Of a DNA stretch of 5,116 bases, positions 1-5,116 are shown piece after piece. Under the pieces are notes generated by a model, which ran no database searches, had not been told where the DNA came from, and was given only the letters and a program-made list of their open reading frames with translations. The stretch comes from Bacilli bacterium (GTDB taxonomy: Bacteria; Bacillota_I; Bacilli_A; RF39; UBA660). The DNA lies in the NCBI GenBank assembly GCA_028703035.1, contig JAQVNR010000074.1, positions 1 to 5,116 of the forward strand. The letters are read 5' to 3'. The number at the start of each line of letters is the position of its first letter. Position 1 is the stretch's first letter. A program made the position numbers and the translations under genes.

Positions 1-4
1 AGTG

Positions 5-33
5 TTGAAAAAAATGGCTTCTTCATATACAAT
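5..33 (+). promoter_or_regulatory. SigA-type promoter for the tRNA-Gly gene
   Basis: A TTGAAA -35 box (5-10) and a TACAAT -10 box (28-33) are separated by exactly 17 bases. Each box differs from the consensus at one position. Transcription would start near base 40, about 12 bases before the tRNA, which fits a short 5' leader removed by RNase P. No other gene lies between this promoter and the tRNA, and a terminator follows it, so the tRNA looks like a single-gene unit. The call rests on sequence match and spacing only. Confidence 0.65.
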
Positions 34-51
34 ATATAGTGCTAAGCCTTT

Positions 52-125
52 GCAGGTGTAGTTTAATGGTAAAACGTCTGCTTGCCATGCAGATAATGGG
101 GGTTCGATTCCCCTCGCTTGCTCCA
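52..125 (+). tRNA. tRNA-Gly, anticodon GCC
   Basis: The sequence folds into a full cloverleaf. The 7-bp acceptor stem pairs GCAGGTG with CGCTTGC, including two G-U pairs. The anticodon stem TCTGC/GCAGA encloses the loop TTGCCAT, which places GCC at positions 34-36, reading glycine GGC and GGU codons. The T arm has the usual TTCGATT loop on a G-rich/C-rich stem, and the D arm has the AGTTTAATGGTA pattern. The discriminator base is T at 122 and the CCA end is encoded at 123-125. It is preceded by its own promoter and followed by an intrinsic terminator. Its 3' end borders an accessory-type operon; tRNA 3' ends are common integration sites for islands, but no duplicated tRNA end is visible in this window. 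Confidence 0.97.
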
Positions 126-137
126 TATTGAATGAAT

Positions 138-165
138 AGGTTTGATACAATGTCAGACCTTTTTT
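138..165 (+). terminator. Intrinsic terminator of the tRNA-Gly gene
   Basis: AGGTTTGA (138-145) pairs with TCAGACCT (153-160) over 8 bp with a single G-U pair, around the 7-base loop TACAATG. A run of T follows directly (160-165, then ATTT). It starts 13 bases after the tRNA CCA end, the expected place for a terminator of the tRNA transcript. Confidence 0.85.
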
Positions 166-172
166 ATTTGTT

Positions 173-208
173 GGCAGAAAGGGGAAAATCTCCTATTCGC
201 CAGTTTTT
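173..208 (+). terminator. Second terminator-like hairpin
   Basis: GGC (173-175), GAA (177-179) and AGGGGA (180-185) pair with TCTCCT (189-194), TTC (196-198) and GCC (199-201). Single A bulges interrupt each side and the loop is AAA. This gives 12 bp in total with one G-U pair. AG and then five T (204-208) follow. It could back up the tRNA terminator and so insulate the downstream operon from tRNA transcription. The bulges and short T run make it weaker than the first terminator, and it might instead be a remnant of an older transcript end. Confidence 0.5.
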
Positions 209-269
209 AAGGGATTAGTAGTAATCTGAATTTAGTCTATTTGCTGGTCTCTTTTTACTTTTTATATCA

Positions 270-345
270 ACAATTTAACGATTTGACTACAATTTAACGA
301 TATGCTAACAATTTAACGATTTGCTAACAATTTAACGATTAAAAA
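270..345 (+). repeat. Four tandem 19-bp direct repeats (iteron-like)
   Basis: The 13-base sequence ACAATTTAACGAT occurs without mismatch at 270-282, 289-301, 308-320 and 327-339, so the period is exactly 19 bases. The 6 bases between cores vary: TTGACT, ATGCTA, TTGCTA, then TAAAAA after the last copy. A conserved core with a drifting spacer at constant pitch looks like an array of protein binding sites rather than a recent slippage product, where the whole unit would be identical. The array lies about 35 bases upstream of the -35 box of the operon, at roughly -70 to -140 from the predicted start. The HTH protein encoded next is the obvious candidate ligand, but that is inference. A plasmid-type origin is less likely because no replication gene is in view. 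Confidence 0.9.
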
Positions 346-373
346 AAGTATAAAAATATTATTCTATATAATA

Positions 374-402
374 TGGACTAATTGATAGAAAAGTGCTATA
401 CT
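374..402 (+). promoter_or_regulatory. Extended -10 promoter of the HTH-mod-res operon
   Basis: TATACT (397-402) is preceded by TGC (394-396), forming an extended -10 element. TGGACT (374-379), matching 4 of 6 consensus -35 bases, lies 17 bases upstream of the -10 box. Transcription would begin near base 409, leaving a leader of about 29 bases that contains the ribosome binding site. An alternative -10 box, TATAAT at 367-372, has no recognisable -35 box at the right distance. No other convincing promoter was seen before mod or res, so all three genes probably share this one. Confidence 0.6.
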
Positions 403-423
403 AATTACAAGTCGTTTACAATG

Positions 424-431
424 AAAAGGTG
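424..431 (+). promoter_or_regulatory. Ribosome binding site that sets the HTH gene start
   Basis: AAAGGTG (425-431) is complementary to the 16S rRNA 3' end and lies 6 bases before the ATG at 438. A longer in-frame reading from GTG at 429 would put the start codon inside this ribosome binding site with nothing suitable upstream, so ATG 438 is preferred. Confidence 0.75.
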
Positions 432-437
432 ATAAAT

Positions 438-653
438 ATGAACTATAAAAGATTAGTTAAAGATTTAAGAGATACGCTAATAATTACACAAGAAGAATTG
501 GCTGTTCTTTTAGGTGTCTCCTATGCTTCTATTAATAGATGGGAAACTGGAAAGCACGAGCCTACAACTAAAATCAAACGCAAGATCGTTGAACTTTGTA
601 AACAAAATAATATAAATATGGAGGATAACCAATATGATTACATTAATCGATAA
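438..653 (+). CDS. Small XRE-family helix-turn-helix DNA-binding protein, probable operon regulator
   Basis: This 71-residue protein is essentially one XRE/Cro-type HTH domain. The second helix is about Q18-G25 (QEELAVLLG) and the recognition helix about S28-G38, ending in the family pattern INRWETGKHEP. A basic helix (KIKRKIVELCKQ) closes the domain, followed by an acidic, Asn-rich tail. There is no catalytic domain, membrane segment or signal peptide, so it should be cytoplasmic and bind DNA. ATG 438 is chosen because the ribosome binding site fits it and would be destroyed by a GTG start at 429. The last 20 bases overlap the start of the Mod-like gene, and the mod ribosome binding site lies inside this gene. 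Small HTH proteins beside restriction-modification genes often act as controller (C) proteins that time expression; that role is inferred here. The 19-bp repeats upstream are candidate operators. Assignment to the HTH family is firm, function is not. Confidence 0.9.
   Translation: MNYKRLVKDLRDTLIITQEELAVLLGVSYASINRWETGKHEPTTKIKRKIVELCKQNNINMEDNQYDYINR
620..624 (+). promoter_or_regulatory. Ribosome binding site of the Mod-like gene, inside the HTH gene
   Basis: GGAGG lies 9 bases before ATG 634 and within the final codons of the HTH gene. Ribosomes finishing the HTH gene at 653 would pass over this site and the mod start, so translation of mod is likely coupled to that of the regulator. Confidence 0.8.
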
Positions 654-2502
654 GTTAAACAATAAAATAAAAGAAGATGATTATTTCTTAGATGAAAATA
701 GAGAAATCATTAAAGAAAAAGTAAAAACTGCCTCTTTAAACTTAGATGATCATTTAATGTCGATCTTATTAGGAGATGAAGATTTCAAATCGGCTTTTTT
801 TATTGAGAAAAATGGTGTTTTGGTTTTCGATAAAGTTAAATTTTCGTGGATTATCAGCAATAATAATTTTTTACCAGATAGTTATACTTCATACAAAAAC
901 AAAATAGGTTTGATAGATTTTAACGGAGATTTCATCAAGAGTAAAGACGATGTTGTCTTATCGTTTCCGTATAAAGATTGTATGTTGGAGTTTGATTCTA
1001 CAAAAGAAAATGAAGATAGAGATGAAGTTTTTTTAAATGAAATTTTATCAAAGGATTATATAGATACTCTACTTTCGCCAAAAGCATTTGAAAAACCAGT
1101 ACTGCATGAAAAAAAAGGAAATAAATCGGTTGATAACTATAATGGTGAAAATCTAGTTATAAAAGGTAATAATCTCATCAGTCTTTATTCTTTACTACCT
1201 AGATTTGAAGGTAGAATTAAGTGTATGTACTGGGATATTTTATACAATACAAATAGTGATAAAGTACCATATAACGATAAATTTAAACACTCTTCATGGT
1301 TAACTATGATGAAAAATAGATTAGAAGTAGCTAAGAGACTTCTAAAAATAGATGGAACAATATGTATTCAATGTGATGACAATGAAATGGCATATCTTAA
1401 AGTTTTGTGCGATGAGATTTTTGATCGTGACAATCATGTGAATACAATTTGTGTCAAAATGAGTGAATTAAAAGGTTTTAAAATGGGGAATTTAAATAAT
1501 AAGTTTCCTAAGCTAAAAGAATATATTTTAATATATGCAAAAGAGAAATCACAAGTTCAATTAAAAATTGAAACAGTTGAAAAAGATAATCTTGAGTCCT
1601 ATATTAAATATTACAATAAAAGAATAAAAAATATAAATGATCCTTGTGAACAATGGGAAATAGAATCAGTTGATAGAAACTACGATAAAATAGCTCACGC
1701 TGAGGAGATGATATATATTGTGACTCGAGATTCGAAGATTGATGAAGATCTCCCTATAAATCAGTTTATAGAAAAAGTTGATTCTAATGGAAAAAAATCT
1801 TATATAATTTATGATGGCAGAAAAATTAACACTGTTCTTTTCTTAAGCGATTATATTAAAGAACCAGTGGGTGACATTTGGATGGACATAAGCACTATAA
1901 ATATTAATAAGGAATCTTCTGTACAACTACCAAATGGTAAAAAACCAGAGTCATTATTAAGGAGAATTATTTACTCACTTACAAATGAAGGTGATTATGT
2001 TCTTGATGCCTATTTTGGAACAGGTACAACAGGAGCAGTTGCAATGAAAATGAATAGAAAGTTCATAGGCTTAGAACAACTCGATACACATTATGAAAAA
2101 TCTATTAAACGCTTGGAAGAAGTTATAAATGGTGATAAATCAGGTATTTCTGAAGAAGTTGGTTGGAATGGTGGAGGCAGTTTCATTTCATGTGAGCTAA
2201 CAAAGTATAATCAAAATATTATAAATGAAATAATTAACTCCACAAGTGAAAATATAATGGATTTATATAATAAAATCATTAATTCGCCATTCTTGTTAAA
2301 CTATAGAGTAAATTTGGTTAACATGAAGGAATTTAAAAATATTGAAGAATTTAAACTTTTAGCTTTAAAAGAAAAACAGAAGGTATTAATTGACATTTTG
2401 GATAAAAATATACTGTATGTAAATTTATCTGAAATTGATGATGAAAGTAAGGAAGTAACTGAAGTGGACAAAAACTTCACTAGATCCTTTTATGGTGAAT
2501 AG
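634..2502 (+). CDS. mod: Type III restriction-modification Mod-like DNA adenine methyltransferase with altered catalytic motif (DILY)
   Basis: This 622-residue protein has the usual Mod length and the beta-class motif order, with the catalytic motif before the SAM motif. NLVIKGNNL (173-181) precedes the motif IV region MYWDILYNT (198-206). Then come HSSWLTMMKNRL (219-230), a CDDNE segment (247-251), a variable stretch of about 275-425 that should hold the target recognition domain, GKKPESLLRRI (435-445), and motif I DAYFGTGTTG (458-467) with acidic E481 in GLEQL. The framework ends with GWNGGGSF (510-517), followed by a C-terminal region of about 100 residues. Family members methylate adenine N6 using SAM, and guide the Res subunit to its site. 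The anomaly is motif IV: D-I-L-Y replaces D-P-P-Y, the loop that positions the target base. Motif I has Tyr where Phe is usual, a mild change. The reading frame is intact and the gene is sandwiched between two others, so it looks maintained rather than decayed. Family assignment is secure; methylation activity is doubtful. Confidence 0.93.
   Translation: MITLIDKLNNKIKEDDYFLDENREIIKEKVKTASLNLDDHLMSILLGDEDFKSAFFIEKNGVLVFDKVKFSWIISNNNFLPDSYTSYKNKIGLIDFNGDFIKSKDDVVLSFPYKDCMLEFDSTKENEDRDEVFLNEILSKDYIDTLLSPKAFEKPVLHEKKGNKSVDNYNGENLVIKGNNLISLYSLLPRFEGRIKCMYWDILYNTNSDKVPYNDKFKHSSWLTMMKNRLEVAKRLLKIDGTICIQCDDNEMAYLKVLCDEIFDRDNHVNTICVKMSELKGFKMGNLNNKFPKLKEYILIYAKEKSQVQLKIETVEKDNLESYIKYYNKRIKNINDPCEQWEIESVDRNYDKIAHAEEMIYIVTRDSKIDEDLPINQFIEKVDSNGKKSYIIYDGRKINTVLFLSDYIKEPVGDIWMDISTININKESSVQLPNGKKPESLLRRIIYSLTNEGDYVLDAYFGTGTTGAVAMKMNRKFIGLEQLDTHYEKSIKRLEEVINGDKSGISEEVGWNGGGSFISCELTKYNQNIINEIINSTSENIMDLYNKIINSPFLLNYRVNLVNMKEFKNIEEFKLLALKEKQKVLIDILDKNILYVNLSEIDDESKEVTEVDKNFTRSFYGE
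2494..2498 (+). promoter_or_regulatory. Ribosome binding site of the Res-like gene
   Basis: GGTGA ends 6 bases before ATG 2505 and lies within the last codons of mod. With the mod stop codon only 2 bases before the res start, the two are probably translated in a coupled way, as expected for subunits of one complex. Confidence 0.6.
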
Positions 2503-2504
2503 TT

Positions 2505-5116
2505 ATGACATTTCTATACGAAAAAATACGAACACTAAAAGAGGCAGGAATTACAGCAGTAATACCACAATTTTTACTTGATAATTTATCTAGTAATATA
2601 AAACTTCGTGATTACCAAAAAGAAGCGATTCATGATACTATTTTGTATCTTAATAGTAATCTATCTAAAAACAAACAAACACATATTTTATATCATATGG
2701 CTACTGGTTCTGGAAAAACTGTAATCATGGCTATGAACATTTTGTATTACTATAATTTAGGATATAGAAACTTCTTATTTTTTACTAATCAAACTAATAT
2801 TGTTTCTAAAACCCGAATAAATTTCCTTGAAAAATCATCATCGAAATATTTATTTAACGAAACTATAAACATTAACGGTGAAAATGTTAAAATAAAAGAA
2901 GTAAAAAATTTTGGTGAATCAGATAAATTTGCTATTAATATTTGCTTTAATACAGTTCAAGGAATACATAGTTCACTTAGTTTAATTAGAGAAGATTCAC
3001 TAACTTTAGAGGATTTTGAAAACGATAAAATTGTACTTATAGCTGATGAAGCACATCATCTCAATTCCACCACTTCAAAAGATAAACTAGAGAATGAAGA
3101 GAATGCAACTTGGGAAGATACAGTAAATAGAATTTTATTAGCCAATAGAGATAATGTTTTATTGGAATTTACAGCAACATGTGATGTCCAAGATATAAAT
3201 GTTAAAAGTAAATATCTTGACAAGATCATCTATAATTTTGATCTAAAAGAGTTCAGAAAAGCGGGCTATACAAAAGAATTTATGAATTTACAAAGTAGCA
3301 CGACAAAATGGGGTAGAACTTTACAAGCATTAATTTTAAGTGAATATAGAAAACTTATTTTTGAAAATCATAATATCTCCATAAAACCTGTTGTGTTATT
3401 AAAGTCCAAAACGATTAGTGAGTCTAAAAAATTTTATAACGAGTTCCATGATAAACTTAGAAATTTATCTCCAGCTGATATTGAAAATATAAGATTAAAT
3501 AATTCAAGTAACGAAATATTTGCTAATGCATTTAAATTCTTTGATGAAATAAAATTAACGAATGATGAATTAGTTGATTTAATAAAAATTGATTTCTCTG
3601 AATCGAAGTGTGTTAATATGAATGAGTTAAATCCAGAAAACGAAAAAATCGTTAATAATTTGGATGAAAAGGATAACCAACATCGCCTTATTTTTATAGT
3701 AGATAAATTGACTGAAGGCTGGGATGTATTGTCTTTATTTGATATTGTTAGATTATATGAAACTCGTCAAGGTGGTCCAAAGGGAACTGTATCCAAATAT
3801 ACAATAAGCGAAGCTCAATTAATTGGTCGAGGAGCAAGATATTGCCCATTCCAATTTACAACAGAACAGTCAAGAGACAAAAGAAAGTATTCTGATTATT
3901 CAAATCCATTATCGATTTGTGAAACTTTATTATATCACTGTATGGATGACTCAAGATATATAGATGAAATTAAGCGAGCACTAAAACAAACAGGTTTACT
4001 ACCCATAAACGAAACAAAACAAGTAGTTTATAAATTGAAAAATGATTTTAAATCAACCAAAATATATCAAGAAGGTTTTGTCTTCTTAAATAATAGAGTT
4101 GAAGTTGGAAGAAGTTCAATTACCTCTTTGCCTGAAAAAATACGCACTATGGGAAAAACATATAAATGTAAGTCTAATGCATCTTCATTATCTGGGTTAT
4201 TTGAGGAAGATAAAAACTTATCCAGATTAAATTACACTGATTTGACTCCGATTAAATTTAGAGACATTCAATATAATATTATTTATAAAGCTTATAGATG
4301 CTTTGAATTAACGTTATCTTTTAATAAATTAAAAGAAAAATTTCCGCATCTAAAGAGCGTTGTTGAGTTTTTGACAAGTGAAGAATACCTGGGTAACTTT
4401 CCGATAACCTTCGTGGTTTTAGAAGGAACTACTCCAAGTATTGAAGATCAATTAATGGCATGCAAAGAAGTTTTACAAATTGTATCCGATTATGTTCAAA
4501 CAATTGAAATTTCCTTTAGAGGTACTTACGAGTTTTACGGTAAACCAATTAGAGAAGTATTCACTGATCGAATTAGAAATATCACTATACAATCAGATGA
4601 TGATTCATGGGGAGCTGGTATTTCACAAAATGATAGTCTAGTAAACAGCACTTATCGTATGGACTTATCAGATAAAAACTGGTATGCCTATAATGATAAT
4701 TTTGGAACTAGTGAAGAGAAAAAGTTTGTTAAGTACTTCAGCACAATTGCAGAGGATTTAAAAAGTAAATTTCATTCTGTCTTTTTAATAAGAAATGAAA
4801 TTCAAGTAGCTATATATTCTTTTGATGATGGTTCTAAATTTGAACCAGACTATGTTTTAATCCTTAACAAGGAATTAGAAAATAAAACGGAAAAAGGTAA
4901 AAATAATATCTACATTTGTATGTTTATTGAACCAAAGGGTGAACACTTATTAGATAAAGATAAATGGAAAAATACACTTTTACTAGATTTAGTTAATAAA
5001 GGTATTCCAGTTGTAAAGTTCGTCGATGACAACGAATATCGTATATGGGGATCACCATTATATAATGAAAATTTAACAAAAGGTGAATTTATTACTTACT
5101 TCACAGATTTATTAAA
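2505..5116 (+). CDS. res: Type III restriction enzyme Res-like helicase-nuclease (3' end cut by the window)
   Basis: The frame is open from ATG 2505 to the window edge, giving 870 complete residues without a stop. Superfamily 2 helicase motifs appear in order: Q-motif region LRDYQKEA (34-41), Walker A ATGSGKT (66-72, Lys71), DEAH box DEAHH (181-185), FTAT (222-225), motif V LTEGWDV (402-408) and motif VI QLIGRGARY (438-446) with Arg442 and Arg445. The C-terminal nuclease domain has FEPD (Asp782) followed by IEPKGEH with Glu809 and Lys811, a complete PD-ExK metal site as in Type III Res proteins. The family forms a complex with Mod, uses ATP to move along DNA and cuts outside the recognition site. 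The start is set by GGTGA 6 bases upstream and by its position 2 bases after mod. Res proteins are usually about 870 to 1000 residues, so little may be missing. Nothing suggests loss of ATPase or nuclease function, which contrasts with its Mod partner. Confidence 0.93.
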   Translation, partial: MTFLYEKIRTLKEAGITAVIPQFLLDNLSSNIKLRDYQKEAIHDTILYLNSNLSKNKQTHILYHMATGSGKTVIMAMNILYYYNLGYRNFLFFTNQTNIVSKTRINFLEKSSSKYLFNETININGENVKIKEVKNFGESDKFAINICFNTVQGIHSSLSLIREDSLTLEDFENDKIVLIADEAHHLNSTTSKDKLENEENATWEDTVNRILLANRDNVLLEFTATCDVQDINVKSKYLDKIIYNFDLKEFRKAGYTKEFMNLQSSTTKWGRTLQALILSEYRKLIFENHNISIKPVVLLKSKTISESKKFYNEFHDKLRNLSPADIENIRLNNSSNEIFANAFKFFDEIKLTNDELVDLIKIDFSESKCVNMNELNPENEKIVNNLDEKDNQHRLIFIVDKLTEGWDVLSLFDIVRLYETRQGGPKGTVSKYTISEAQLIGRGARYCPFQFTTEQSRDKRKYSDYSNPLSICETLLYHCMDDSRYIDEIKRALKQTGLLPINETKQVVYKLKNDFKSTKIYQEGFVFLNNRVEVGRSSITSLPEKIRTMGKTYKCKSNASSLSGLFEEDKNLSRLNYTDLTPIKFRDIQYNIIYKAYRCFELTLSFNKLKEKFPHLKSVVEFLTSEEYLGNFPITFVVLEGTTPSIEDQLMACKEVLQIVSDYVQTIEISFRGTYEFYGKPIREVFTDRIRNITIQSDDDSWGAGISQNDSLVNSTYRMDLSDKNWYAYNDNFGTSEEKKFVKYFSTIAEDLKSKFHSVFLIRNEIQVAIYSFDDGSKFEPDYVLILNKELENKTEKGKNNIYICMFIEPKGEHLLDKDKWKNTLLLDLVNKGIPVVKFVDDNEYRIWGSPLYNENLTKGEFITYFTDLL

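Larger units (their letters stand above)
126..437. other. Non-coding interval between tRNA-Gly and the operon
   Basis: About 310 bases contain no convincing gene on either strand. Reading from the tRNA, the interval holds its terminator, a second hairpin with a T run, a short AT-rich stretch with a small GATTA/TAATC inverted repeat (213-226), four tandem 19-bp repeat units, and the operon promoter and ribosome binding site. No integrase, transposase end or CRISPR array is visible. The stretch at about 228-269 is T-rich and I see nothing definable in it. Confidence 0.7.

Noticed and set aside
213..226. GATTA/TAATC inverted repeat as an operator or terminator
   Set aside because: Only 5 bp with a 4-base loop and no T run. 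A repeat of this size is expected by chance in AT-rich DNA and lies far from the promoter.
270..345. CRISPR array
   Set aside because: The repeated unit is 13 bases with 6-base spacers, far too short for CRISPR repeats and spacers, and no cas genes are present.
270..345. Plasmid replication origin with iterons
   Set aside because: The pitch is iteron-like, but there is no replication initiator gene or clear DnaA box, and a tRNA gene nearby points to chromosomal context. Kept only as a less likely alternative.
367..372. TATAAT as the operon -10 box
   Set aside because: A perfect hexamer, but bases 344-349, where the -35 box should be, read AAAAGT. The TGC-TATACT element at 394-402 has a better -35 partner. 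AT-rich DNA gives many TATAAT-like matches.
429..437. GTG 429 as start of the HTH gene
   Set aside because: The codon lies inside the AAAGGTG ribosome binding site, and the added residues (Met-Ile-Asn) are not part of the HTH domain. ATG 438 fits far better.
1109..1116. A8 tract in mod as a phase-variation switch
   Set aside because: Type III mod genes are often phase variable through repeats, but eight A in such AT-rich coding DNA is not exceptional. Seven-base T or A runs occur elsewhere in the gene (795-801, 1028-1034, 1791-1797) and no longer simple repeat is present.
1234..1245. DILY as a sequencing error or frameshift artefact
   Set aside because: The frame is correct on both sides and at least four substitutions would be needed to turn a Pro-Pro codon pair into these codons, so an error is very unlikely.

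Overview
The window is AT-rich DNA from a low-GC bacterium, most likely a member of the Bacillota (Firmicutes). The support is the very AT-rich coding sequence, strong GGAGG-type ribosome binding sites, good SigA-type promoters, a tRNA with an encoded CCA end, and tightly packed genes all on the + strand. TGG encodes Trp and the visible stops are TAA and TAG, so there is no sign of a mycoplasma-type code. The genus cannot be fixed from this sequence.

Layout. Bases 1-51 carry a promoter for a single tRNA-Gly(GCC) gene (52-125), which is closed by an intrinsic terminator (138-165). About 310 non-coding bases follow. They hold a second terminator-like hairpin (173-208), four copies of a 13-bp sequence at an exact 19-bp period (270-345), and an extended -10 promoter (374-402). 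A three-gene operon then runs to the end of the window: a 71-residue XRE-type helix-turn-helix protein (438-653), a Type III restriction-modification Mod-like methyltransferase (634-2502), and a Type III Res-like helicase-nuclease (2505 to beyond 5116). The first two genes overlap by 20 bp and the last two are 2 bp apart, so translation is probably coupled.

How it works together. By family, Mod recognises DNA and supplies S-adenosylmethionine (SAM) binding and adenine methylation, while Res supplies ATP-driven movement and cleavage. The small HTH protein is a plausible operon regulator, and the 19-bp repeats upstream are candidate binding sites for it or another protein.

The most notable point is the Mod catalytic motif. 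Where Type III Mod proteins carry D-P-P-Y, this one reads D-I-L-Y (residues 201-204). The surrounding sequence, the glycine-rich SAM motif and the rest of the Mod framework are well kept. The Res partner retains every helicase motif I can check and a complete PD-ExK nuclease site. Either this is a Mod clade with an unusual but working catalytic loop, or it is a Type III-like defence system whose Mod binds DNA and SAM without methylating, so that self-protection must come from something else. The sequence alone cannot decide between these.
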